Shown: positions 15,722 to 32,585 of the stretch, piece after piece
Position numbering within the stretch: position 1 is the first letter of the stretch
Layout of the letters: every line of letters begins with the position of its first letter
Origin: Tethya wilhelma
Taxonomy: Eukaryota > Porifera > Demospongiae > Tethyida > Tethyidae
NCBI GenBank assembly: GCA_964030475.1
Contig: CAXIPT010000007.1
Coordinates: 83,071-147,070 of the forward strand
DNA length: 64,000 nucleotides
Reading direction: 5' to 3'
The notes under the pieces: model-generated
Database searches by the model: none
The model's input: the letters and a program-made list of their open reading frames with translations, nothing else
What the model was told of the DNA's origin: nothing
Made by a program: the position numbers and the translations under genes

Positions 15722-16609
15722 TCACAAGTTGGCAATGTCTGTCAATGTTTCACCTAGCACTTGATCTTCCCATTTCAGTAGCTGCTCTAAGAACCCTGCT
15801 AATGGTTGAACATGGTGTCTACAGCTCAGAACATGCCTCAATGCCACCTGCATCATAAACAGCCAGTCAATATCTTATTACAACGTGCTAATTACAGGGC
15901 TTCACCAGTTGGTTGTAATTAGTTTGTCACCTGTAATGTCCACTTGTTTCTCTTCATGAGGTAAGCAGTGACTGCTGTGGCACTGCGACTCACATCTCTC
16001 TCCCCGTACACCAGCACACGCTCACTCTTCTTCCGGTGCCCCTCTAATAATGACAATAATAATTAAATCACCTTGATTTAATAACTCGTAATAATACCGT
16101 ACCTAGGAATTGAAAGATCTCTTCAAACCTAGACAGCAGGTCTTGGTCCGGCTTGTCTTCGATGTCAAAGTGGAGGTGTGTCATCTTCCCGGGAAAGGCC
16201 GTCTCCAGACCCACTCCAAAGCTCATGTGGGCGTGGATCTTGAGGTCATAGTTCATAGAGGGGTTGTGGGCGTGTCTGCACTCTCCGAGATAGAGAAAGA
16301 GGGGGAGCACCTCACTGGGGTAGGAGGGGAGACAGCCCAGCTCCTGTGATCATTGATTTAACACCACTCCTATTACGTAAGGACAGAGTCAGTCCATTTC
16401 CACTCACTCACCATGGGGGTATAGAGGATCTTGTGGGTCCTCAGGAAGGGATACTCCGCTGAGAACCTCTCATAGCCACCTATGGCAGCAGGCAATGATG
16501 GCGGACATCAAGAATGAACATATGTGACTTCTTACCTTTGAGGATTTTAACAGGATGTTGGCTTCCATTTAGTGCAAGGTGATTAGCTAGTTTCACTGCT
16601 GCTGCTGCA

Positions 16610-16641
<32 letters not shown>

Positions 16642-16668
16642 GACAAANNNNNNNNNNNNNNNNNNNNN

Positions 16669-16754
<86 letters not shown>

Positions 16755-17285
16755 TCAGAAACGCACTCCTAATGCCCAAATGGGACATCGCTAATGGCCC
16801 GACACTCACTGTCTTCAATGGTGGAAACAGTGTTGCCATCGTACACCACACAGTGCTGGCAGGAAGGCAGGTGTGCTCCAAATGGAATCTCATACCCTCC
16901 CATCTCCCCATCCTGGTGGATGTTCCTCGCTAGTGTGATGTGGGCCTCGTTGTAGTGGGATGAACCACAAGCATCTAGAGGGTGGTGAGCACACACTGTT
17001 AGGACACACCACAGACTCATCCTAGCAGCAGCTACATACCAAAGAGGATGAGATAGGTCTCAGTCAACACAGCAGGAGACTTTGAGCTCTGGAATCAAAT
17101 GATCAAATGGAGTGAAATATGTGCATCAATAGAGAGACAATAATGAGTGCTTATTGGAGTGAGTTTTGCTGCACAAATGAGTCATAATTGGTCTCATTCC
17201 ACTGACAGTACAGTAGTACCTGTGTGATGATGTTGTAGAGCTGCGTCGGCTCACATAGCTCAGTGCCCGAGGAAATCCTACTCAT
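15722..17285 (-). CDS. STYXL1: STYXL1 (MK-STYX), rhodanese plus inactive dual-specificity phosphatase
   Basis: Catalytically dead phosphatase relative that acts through binding (stress granules and PTPMT1 in vertebrates). Eight exons (17220-17285, 17040-17088, 16810-16974, 16536-16604, 16412-16479, 16103-16343, 15931-16043, 15722-15847) give 298 residues, all joins in phase; human is 313. The N-terminal rhodanese-like half has CEPTQLYNIITQ, CQHCVVYDGN and KILKGGYERFSAEYPFLRT, each closely matching human. The phosphatase half has the signature VLVYGERDVSRSATAVTAYL: the CX5R cysteine is replaced by Gly (human has Ser), so catalysis is not expected. The C-terminus keeps LLKWEDQVLG. The gene is divergent from MDH2 by 151 bp. 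A (CA)n repeat with an N gap fills intron 3. Confidence 0.9.
16611..16753. repeat. (CA)n microsatellite with 21-N gap
   Basis: CA repeat on both sides of an N run at 16648-16668, in a STYXL1 intron. This is the only multi-N gap in the window; the other gaps are single Ns. Confidence 0.95.
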
Positions 17286-17436
17286 GTCCGATGCGATTTT
17301 GTGTACGTCTTCCAGTTGTTGCTATGGAAACACGTGCAGACCATGCGGTAAGCGCATGCCCGCTAAATATTGCCCACCATACAACTAGTAGTGCATCAGT
17401 TGACCTCTGACAGTTCAATTTGAGAAGTCTTTCAAG
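17286..17436. promoter_or_regulatory. Bidirectional promoter STYXL1 / MDH2 with RFX X-box
   Basis: 151 bp separate the two ATGs. GTTGCTATGGAAAC at 17318-17331 is a near-consensus X-box (RFX binding). An inferred shared promoter; no TATA box seen. Confidence 0.55.
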
Positions 17437-18748
17437 ATGCTCTCTGCTCGTGTTCTTGCCAGCTCCATCAGAGCCACAAGGCTCTTCTCTACCACTGCTC
17501 AAGTAATAACACTGTTTTGATTTTATTACTGATTCATTTGCTGACTGCATCTTTTCTCTCCCTTTATATTATGTGTGCAGAACTCTTCCAAAGTGGCAGT
17601 GCTGGGTGCTGCCGGTGGAATAGGCCAACCTCTGTCCCTCCTCCTGAAACAGTCCCCTCTTATTTCAAAGCTAGCACTCTACGATATTGTTGGCACACCT
17701 GGAGTGGCTGCCGATCTCAGTCACATTGAGACTCCAGCTGAGGTGACTGGTCACATGGGTCCGGAGGAGCTGGACAGGGCCCTCACTGACTGCGATGTGG
17801 TCATTATACCGGCCGGAGTGCCAAGAAAACCAGGTAACGTCTGTGGGGCATGGGGGGTGGATTGTAGAAAACCTAGGCTAGCTTGTAAAGGGTGACTAAT
17901 TTGTGTTAATTGTTGTCTGACTAATAAAGCATTTTAAGTGAAAATTCCTAAATTATTGTTGTTCTGCTTTGAGACAATGTTGGTTTTCTTGTAGGGATGA
18001 CTAGAGACGACCTCTTCAATACGAATGCTTCCATCGTTAAGAATTTGGCTGAAGCTTGCACAAAGTGAGTGTACCATTGCAACAGAAGTATCATGGTTCA
18101 ATCGCGCATGTGTGTGTGTGTGCGCGTGTATGTGTGTGTGTGTGTGTGCGTAGGTACCTGGTGTCTCTTTCACCAGAGAGGAACTGGACCAATTGACTGA
18201 GAGAATCCAGAACGCTGGCACTGAGGTGGTGAATGCCAAAGCTGGTGCTGTGAGTTGACAGGTCTAATTCCACTCGTGTGTTGTATGAGAGTGTGTGCTG
18301 TTTGCCCCTCCCCTCCTGCAGGGATCAGCTACCCTCTCCATGGCTTATGCCGGTGCTAGATTTGCTTCTAGAGTAAGTGCACCTGGCTACATAAACACAC
18401 ATACATACATACACCAGCTGCTATAGCTTATGTGAATGTTACTTCCTGTGTAGCTGTTGGAGGCCATGAATGGTAAGAGTGGGGTAGTGGAGTGTGCCTT
18501 TGTCAGCTCCACGGTCACTGAGGCAGCCTACTTTGCTACGCCCCTCCTCCTGGGCAAGTCAGGCATGGAGCAGAACCAAGGCATGGGTGCCCTCTCAGAC
18601 TACGAGCAAGAGAAGCTGAAGGAGGTAGCCCCCTCAATCGAATGTTCATTTGCAGTGTCTCATTGGTATGTGTTTCGTTTATCTTCAGGTGCTTCCTGAG
18701 CTGGTGAAGAACATCAAGAAGGGAGAACAGTTTGTTCTGAACAATTAG
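17437..18748 (+). CDS. MDH2: Mitochondrial malate dehydrogenase, central exons missing
   Basis: NAD-dependent malate/oxaloacetate interconversion in the TCA cycle and malate shuttle. Visible exons are 17437-17502, 17581-17833, 17995-18064, 18154-18249, 18322-18372, 18454-18624 and 18689-18748 (TAG). The first 22 residues ([20 protein letters not shown]) form a basic mitochondrial presequence. [20 protein letters not shown] is the Rossmann motif, [13 protein letters not shown] carries substrate-binding arginines, and the C-terminal blocks [14 protein letters not shown] and PLLLGK are conserved. Between NLAEACTK (exon 3) and [14 protein letters not shown] (exon 4) about 110 residues are absent, including the ISNPVNS segment and the catalytic His of GGHAGKT. 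The junction is a TG-repeat intron at 18065-18153. The remaining exons total 767 nt, not a multiple of three, consistent with missing exons. Confidence 0.88.
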
Positions 18749-19110
18749 AGCCAAATTGACAAGTTTATTGTACAACGCTAGTGCTGTATCCGTTACTAGG
18801 TGGTCTGTGTACATAGGTAGAGAGTTAGGATATTAATATTTATCAATATTAAGCAGCAAATTAAAGTTTTTTTGATGTTTCAGTCAAACCATTATAAATT
18901 TATAAATCGAAAATTTCTAGCTCTAAAATAAGTATTACTAATAACTTAAAAGTATTAACATGACATACACACAGTAATAATTATGAAATGTGAACTCCAA
19001 AAAAAAGACATACACAAACTATGTACAGCCAAAAGTCACGTTTTAATTTCCGATATCACACCAATAACATAATAATTAGGACTAATATTATCGATAGCAG
19101 GGGGCTGGTC
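18749..19110. other. Convergent intergenic region MDH2 / UBE2L3
   Basis: AT-rich 3' flanks, 362 bp. No gene seen. Confidence 0.7.
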
Positions 19111-19264
19111 CTAGGAAGGCCGTTTCTCTGCGTACTGCTTTGTGTAGTCTTCAGCATGTTTGTTAAATGTCTTCCGATCTCTCGTGAATTCTTCTGCTAG
19201 ATCTCCTCTCAGGGGGTGCTCAGGCTCAGGGTCATGTACTAGTGCAACCAGCGCTTGGATTACT

Positions 19265-19318
<54 letters not shown>

Positions 19319-20236
19319 AAAGTCTTTAACTAAAGGAAAAATTCCATACTATGCTATTGTTCAAACAAACCATGTACACACACAATGATTATGACACACA
19401 CACACACACACAAGATGGCTAGCCTACCTTGATCAGTCTTGGTAGCAGGCTTCCAGTTCTCTGGGCTAATGATGGGGAGGCACACCTGGCCCTTCTCGTC
19501 AACATTGGGGTGATAAATACGAGTCTTGAATGTGATCTGAAAGACAAACAATAAACAGTACACTGTCAGTGTTCTATTTATAGAGCACCAATGGCATGTA
19601 CCCACCCACTCTGAAAATGAAAGGAAATACTCACTTTTGGTGGTTTGAAAGGATACTCTGCTGGAAAGTTGATTTCAATCCTGAAAGCTCCTTTGTTATA
19701 TGGCTCACTCTCCTACATGTACACAACACCAAGGAAGTAGCATAAATACACATACACACACACATGCACACATATGTACAACAGTAACTCTCTTTCATTC
19801 AATGAATGACTAGTCCACTTACGGGCACTACCAATCCTTTCCAGAGGAGAATATTTGCTTCGTCTACTTCAACATTTGTGAACACTTTCAGATCTCCTTT
19901 TCGGATGTCAGCCAACTCCTGGAATCAAGGAAATGGCTCAAGTGAAGAACATAATTTGCACACAGCACACACACACATCTCAGCACATAAGATTGGATCA
20001 GTCAAACAACAGCTCTGCTCTCAATGAGCAGTAGCAGTTCTCATAACCCCTGGGTGATGTCAGGGGCACCTCCCTCCTACACACCACAAGAGGTTCAAGA
20101 ATGGCTTTCTTTGAAAGTTTACAGTTACTTTTCCCCGATAAAAAGATTCTTAACAAGTACAACAAATCTTGCTGATCATTTGACGACAATAAAGGTCGTA
20201 TTTGCCTACCTTGGTAAGCCGTTTAGTGGCAGCCAT
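19111..20236 (-). CDS. UBE2L3: UBE2L3 (UbcH7) ubiquitin-conjugating enzyme, complete copy
   Basis: E2 enzyme that transfers ubiquitin to HECT and RBR E3 ligases such as parkin and HOIP. Five exons (20210-20236, 19823-19918, 19635-19712, 19428-19536, 19111-19262) give 153 residues, human 154. [16 protein letters not shown] is identical to the vertebrate core, followed by YHPN and the active site GQVCLP with the catalytic Cys at residue 86 as in human. [10 protein letters not shown] keeps the His-containing loop that restricts this E2 to cysteine-type E3s. The start codon begins [11 protein letters not shown], matching the family N-terminus. The last intron carries a GA repeat (19270-19314) that reads CT on the coding strand before the acceptor. 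The gene is convergent with MDH2. Confidence 0.95.
19267..19314. repeat. (GA)n microsatellite
   Basis: In the last UBE2L3 intron. The 1.2-kb repeated segment begins exactly at its edge. Confidence 0.95.
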
Positions 20237-20333
20237 GCTGTGCACAGTTTTTTACCAGTTATCTTGGTCTTCAGGTGAGCCTATTGAGCATGCGTGAAGG
20301 AAAGCCCCCACCGGCCATTCCATTCCAGTTCCC

Positions 20334-20347
20334 ATTACCATGGCAAC
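20334..20347. promoter_or_regulatory. RFX X-box-like site upstream of UBE2L3
   Basis: ATTACCATGGCAAC, inverse GTTGCCATGGTAAT, 98 bp upstream of the UBE2L3 ATG. The duplicate at 21541-21554 lies between UBE2L3 and the S6 kinase gene. Confidence 0.45.
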
Positions 20348-20634
20348 CACTATAGTAACACTAATTTCGGTCACGCGCGTCACATGGTTCAAGATCCCAT
20401 TCCCGCGTGCATGCATTAGCAGGCGTGGTGCACATGTGCTCATCCATTGTGCAAGCTTTATGTGGGACTGGCGCCCAACACAAAAGGAGTCCCACAGTTG
20501 AACAGTTTATCCCCAAACAGNAAAGAAAGTCTTTAACTAAAGGAAAAATTCCATACTATGCTATTGTTCAAACAAACCATGTACACACACAATGATTATG
20601 ACACACACACACACACACAAGATGGCTAGCCTAC

Positions 20635-21443
20635 CTTGATCAGTCTTGGTAGCAGGCTTCCAGTTCTCTGGGCTAATGATGGGGAGGCACACCTGGCCCT
20701 TCTCGTCAACATTGGGGTGATAAATACGAGTCTTGAATGTGATCTGAAAGACAAACAATAAACAGTACACTGTCAGTGTTCTATTTATAGAGCACCAATG
20801 GCATGTACCCACCCACTCTGAAAATGAAAGGAAATACTCACTTTTGGTGGTTTGAAAGGATACTCTGCTGGAAAGTTGATTTCAATCCTGAAAGCTCCTT
20901 TGTTATATGGCTCACTCTCCTACATGTACACAACACCAAGGAAGTAGCATAAATACACATACACACACACATGCACACATATGTACAACAGTAACTCTCT
21001 TTCATTCAATGAATGACTAGTCCACTTACGGGCACTACCAATCCTTTCCAGAGGAGAATATTTGCTTCGTCTACTTCAACATTTGTGAACACTTTCAGAT
21101 CTCCTTTTCGGATGTCAGCCAACTCCTGGAATCAAGGAAATGGCTCAAGTGAAGAACATAATTTGCACACAGCACACACACACATCTCAGCACATAAGAT
21201 TGGATCAGTCAAACAACAGCTCTGCTCTCAATGAGCAGTAGCAGTTCTCATAACCCCTGGGTGATGTCAGGGGCACCTCCCTCCTACACACCACAAGAGG
21301 TTCAAGAATGGCTTTCTTTGAAAGTTTACAGTTACTTTTCCCCGATAAAAAGATTCTTAACAAGTACAACAAATCTTGCTGATCATTTGACGACAATAAA
21401 GGTCGTATTTGCCTACCTTGGTAAGCCGTTTAGTGGCAGCCAT
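20635..21443 (-). CDS. UBE2L3: UBE2L3 duplicate copy lacking its last exon (probable assembly artefact)
   Basis: Exons 21417-21443, 21030-21125, 20842-20919 and 20635-20743 are identical to the first copy. The last exon, coding the C-terminal 50 residues, is missing because the contig starts at 20522. The complete identity, introns and promoter included, argues against an old gene duplication. In the real genome this is probably one gene, divergent from RPS6KB with about 316 bp between start codons. Confidence 0.85.
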
Positions 21444-21759
21444 GCTGTGCACAGTTTTTTACCAGTTATCTTGGTCTTCAGGTGAGCCTATTGAGCATGC
21501 GTGAAGGAAAGCCCCCACCGGCCATTCCATTCCAGTTCCCATTACCATGGCAACCACTATAGTAACACTAATTTCGGTCACGCGCGTCACATGGTTCAAG
21601 ATCCCATTCCCGCGTGCATGCATTAGCAGGCGTGGTGCACATGTGCTCATCCATTGTGCAAGCTTTATGTGGGACTGGCGCCCAACACAAAAGGAGTCCC
21701 ACAGTTGAACAGTTTATCCCCAAACAGCCGTTTGAAAAATACTTCAAGATTGACTAACT

Positions 21760-27382
<5,623 letters not shown>

Positions 27383-27419
27383 CAGAACAAATGTATGTTT
27401 GTATGTATCAGAATTTTAT

Positions 27420-27454
<35 letters not shown>

Positions 27455-27996
27455 AATCTCCTCACTTAATCTGCGTGTCTGCACAATCTGTGAAATGTTT
27501 CATTAAATGTGGTTGGTTTGTCTATCAAAACTGCTTGTCTGTGTGTGTGTGTGTGTGGATTTATTTATTTATGATAATATTTATATTATGGCTTGTGTGC
27601 AATCAAAGAAGTATTATATTATGCAGTCACATTAACTGTGATTGTTTATTTTTGCTATATTTTTAGTGTTGCACTGTAATTATTTATTTATTAATATGAT
27701 GCAAACTTAATAACTTATTGATCAAATAATAGTGATTTACCATAATAAGCTAGCTCTGCGACACTACGTTGTCATGTGGAACATATATTCATATAACTAC
27801 AGAGTCTGCAAATATATGCATAAAATGCATGCAATTAATTATGCATGCACAATTCAGATATCGATCAGCAGCAATAATCATTATTAGACTATGACACCAA
27901 TTGATCAAAATAGCACACACAGAATTAAATTTCACACATGCCACTCAAACACAGTGGCCATGTCCCTAGCAAGGTCACATGACCCATAGCTATAGG
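27383..27996. other. Convergent intergenic region S6K / GCN1
   Basis: AT-rich 3' flanks with a CT repeat at 27423-27451 and a TG run near 27540. No gene recognised. Confidence 0.65.
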
Positions 27997-29909
27997 TCAC
28001 ATGTCTCTGGAATATTTAGTCTTGACCCTAGTGTAAGTGTCCTCCAGTCTCCTACCAGCGCTCCCTCCAACAGCTGCACACAGTGCTGCATGAAACAAAC
28101 AACATGCCAATGCACACTATCATATATCATAGGTATATATACACAGCACTCTCTCAAACACACAGGTTACTACTGCAAAACTGAAGGGTTTTTAAGATGG
28201 TTATGCATTATTGACTAGAATTTGATAAATGTACAAATCTCAGCTAAATTCAAGTTTTTTTTCTTTTGCATTGTGCCACTGAGCTGCCACTAGAACTGTA
28301 AGGCATGGAGCTTGAACCGTCAAGGCCTACACATGTAACATGGTGTGAGGTATCATGCCAATACACCTTCAAGTGGCCTCTCCCAGCTAAATCTCAAAAT
28401 TTTTTCCCCAATAATTTTTCATGTGTGGCAGCTCTTACTACTGAGCTAATACAACTAGCGTGCAATGGAGAGCTTGAACCAGATCTCAAGGCCTATAACA
28501 TGTAACATGGTAGTTAATGGGCAGCTGGTGTGAGGCATCGTGCCATACACCTTCAAGTGGCCTACTATCATCATTGTCATGGTAACTCACTGCTAGGTGC
28601 TGCTCCCCGTGGACCAAGCTGTAAGATGGCCTTCTCAGCAGCTGCCCTCACTGCGGTGTTCTTCTCCTTGGTGTTGTCCAGCAAGAGAGGGAGGATCTTG
28701 GCCAGGAGGGGGTCAGGGGGGGAAGCAGCTCCCCACACACGTCACAGCTCACTATCCTGACGTCAGTGGAAGTATGGGACAACCCCTACATGTAGCCAAG
28801 GTGTGTGTGTGTGTGTGTGTGTGTTGTATGGGGGGATGGGGTATGCCATTGTGTACAGTGGCCCTGAATGTTCAAACTGATTTTGCTAGCCGATTTTTAA
28901 TCTAAGCTATTTCAACCCCTTCTAAGAGATTTTTATCAAACTGATTTTTGATCTAAGTTTTCAAAATTTATCAGATTTATTAATTCAACCCATTCTAAGA
29001 ATTTCAACTGATTTTTGATCTAATATTCTCCATTCGATATTTTACTACGATTTTGACTAAGCTATTTTCACCCATTCTAAGAGATTTTCATCTAGGGAAT
29101 AGAGGCTAGAGCTAGGGCTAGGGCTGGGGGCTGGGGAATACAGAATAGGGGTTAGGAACGTTAGGAGTAGGGGTTAGGTACTAAAGCTAGGGCTAGGGCT
29201 GGGGCTGGGGCTATAGGGAGGGCTAGGGCTTAGATGAAAACGGCTTTGAAAAAAAATCGCTTAGCCCTAGCCCTAGCCCTACAAGCTCTAGCCCTAGACC
29301 TATGTCCTAGCTCTACCATAACCTTAGACCTGGAAGAAAATCATTTAGATGAAAATGGCTTAGACCAAAACCGCTTAGACAAAACAGTTTAGATGAAAAA
29401 TCGATTAGATACTTGATGCTGAGGTTAAAAATAGCTTAGATCAAAAATCCCATTAGCAAAATCAGCAGTTTGAACCTTCAGGGCACCATAATCNTTGAAC
29501 TTTTATTAATTATTTAATCGATTATTTTGCATTGGCTTGTTATTTCTTTTTATTTACTGTAAATAAATCTCTGAATAAGTATAACTAGTCACATGCATTA
29601 TCTATTGACACTCCACCCCTACACATATGCATGCACGCGCATGCGAGTTAAATCATCCATAATTCAACTAGTTTACATGTGCATGTGCTCCCATATCTCA
29701 GGGACCACCACACATGAGACATGTACATAGAAAAAGGTAATGAATCAATAGAGCTAAAGCTAACCATGGAGCCACAACAACAAGGCCATTACTCCTCCCA
29801 CTCAAATACATTTAACAGACAAATGCACCAACTATAAAGTGACCTTCTTGCCAGTATAATACAACCATTAAAAATATACAAATTGACAGAATGAGTTCAT
29901 ACAACACGT

Positions 29910-29963
<54 letters not shown>

Positions 29964-32551
29964 CCTCCCTACCTGCCACAGAGGAGAGCAGTGCCAGTGC
30001 CCTGATATTGACGGGGGTCTTGACCAGCTGGGGGATGATGTGAGGGAGGACCACTCTGCTCTTGACGGCCATGACCTGCTTCAGCCCGTCCAGAGCCACC
30101 TCACTCCTCTCAGCAGAGGGGGAGGACAGGTCAGACAGCAATGGAGTCAGCACCTCATCCAGGATGCGAGGACCTGCACAGGTAGAAGAGATGGTTAGTT
30201 ATTGAATACTGATACGTAGTTGGACATACATTTTCACATTGAAAATATTTCGTATCTTAAATTTCCGTACTTACAGTAGTGACGCAATAACATTGGTAAT
30301 GGGTCGTCGATATATTATTTTAAAGTGTTAATATTTTGCATGCAGTGACACATACAAAAATTTTCCCGACACAGAAGGCCTGGGAAGAAGGCTACCTCTA
30401 ACCAATTTAGATCGATGGAACCTCCCATTATAGTTCCCACACAGATGGTGTCTTACCCCCCACACAGATGGTGTCTTACCCACGGTGGAGTGGAGGGAGT
30501 CAAAGGTCATGGCAGCTGCTGCCCTCACCTCCGGCATCTGGTCCCTGAGGGCGTTGCACACGGTCGGGAGGAGGGACTCCACGTAGACCAGGACGTGGTC
30601 GCGGGACGTCTGCTGGATGATCTCAGACAGTCCGATACACACCCCCTGACGTTCCTGTGTGTCCTTTGACCCCAGTCCCTGCTCCAACATGGGGATGACT
30701 TCGGGGAGGACCCTCTCTCCCAGCTTCCTAACGAGGTCCCCCAAGGTACGGGCAGCAACCTTACGCTTGTCGTGGCTCTCACTGGCCAGGCATCCAAGGA
30801 GGAGGTGGATGAGGGTGGGGAGGATCTCCCGGAGGGCATGGGCCGTGTTGGTCACCACCACCTTCCACACATGGAGGGACGCCTGGCGCACCATCAGGGC
30901 TACATCAGACCTGGGGGGAGGGGGGAGCAGTTCAAATAGCAATAGCAAATCCAACAATGTTGTGTGCAACAATAGTTGGTAATGGTCGTCAATGTCATAA
31001 GCTACAAATGAATACAGCATAAATGCAGAAACTGGCAGTGCATTATTGCTGACTCAGCACATAGGTACATTAGATCAGTAATGCAGTCATATCATTAAAC
31101 TTGCACTAACAGACTGTGTGTAGCAAGCATCACTAGCTGAGAGCTAGACACACACACACACACCAATCCCAGTTGCCATAATGGTCGTCAAACTAATGTT
31201 GTTGTTTCAGTTAACTACAACTAAAATTTGGAGTATTTTGATAACTAAAATTAAACTATTAGTTTAGTTTCAGTTATCAAAAAAACTAAAATCTCTGGTT
31301 GTTATTCTTCACTTAAACACCTGAACCTTGAACTACAAACTTGACACACATCATCTAAACCACATGTTTCAAGCTACAAGAAGGGGTTTATAACAATTAA
31401 ACAATTAACTTGACTAACTGAAGCATATATCAGTCTACAGTAATAACTAAAACTAAACTAAAATTAGTTAGCATCATAAAAAACTAAACAAAAACTAATA
31501 AAGATTGAAAGTATCACTAAAACAACAATGTGTCAAACCAACACCCACCTACCTGCCCATGTAGAGTCCAGCCAGGACCCTGTTCCTCCTGTCTCTGCCG
31601 AGGCTCCTGAGGATGGACTGCTGGGCCTCCTCCGTTCCAAAGTTGTCATCCTCCTCACTCTCAGTGCTCATCTTGCCACTGAGACCAGAGATCTTGTAGA
31701 GCAGGTCGCCCAGCAACTGAACACTGGAACACCTAATGGTGTAACATCGTATCAATATCATATCAATATCAGTTAAGTCAATAAGAAGTTTAACTTAAGC
31801 AGTTTATAGGATTAGCTACATACTGAAGATATAAGAAATAAAAAAATTAAATGTATACATGACAAAATGTATGACCAATTTCTAGCACAATATTATGGCA
31901 ATTTGATAATCATTTAAATGTAGCTTAAATTGGAAATCTTTTGTCTCATAAGATTCCTTTTACCTGATTCTCCAGTTCTCATCAAAGAGGCCGGCCTCCA
32001 GCTCGGGTAGGAAGAGCTCCACTGCCTTGTCAGCGTATCTATTGACAACTGTCTGGCCAGCCTGCAGAGCAGTGTCCCTCACAAACTCAGACTCATCAGC
32101 CAGTCCCTGGAATGTGTGAGTGTATTCATGAGGAATGTGTGAGTGTATTCATGCGGTGAGGCCGGCATTCCTTAACGGTATTCATTCATTTTAAACCCAC
32201 AAGTCTTTCGTACAAGAGCGCTCTACATAAAGGCGGCCCCAGCCCCCACTCATCATCCTATCCTCCTACTGCTATTAGTTCTATAGCTTTTTTTGGAAGG
32301 CTGACCCTTAACTGGCGAAGTCTGCAACCAACTCTAAATAATGCACACCTACTGTATTCTCATTTTACAGAAATACACAAGAGGAGGCTGCATTAGGGAT
32401 GCTGAGTCAGCAGTCCTTTTCTGCTGATCCAGCAAAGTACTACAAAGACACACACTGTCATAATATAGTAGTACACACACAGGAAAAAAATGCTGATCTA
32501 AAAGATTGCAGACGCAAGCATCTCCAATTATTTGCTTGTAACCTCCTCTGG

Positions 32552-32585
<34 letters not shown>

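Larger units (their letters stand above)
19315..21726. repeat. Perfect direct duplication of about 1.2 kb across a single N
   Basis: Sequence 19315-20520 recurs at 20522-21726 with a constant offset of 1,207, and every reading frame in it is identical. The two copies meet at the N at 20521. Most likely two contigs with overlapping ends that were not merged. Confidence 0.92.

Noticed and set aside
29098..29320. CTAGGG repeats as a true internal telomere
   Set aside because: Units vary, appear in both orientations within one palindrome, and lie inside an element with inverted ends.
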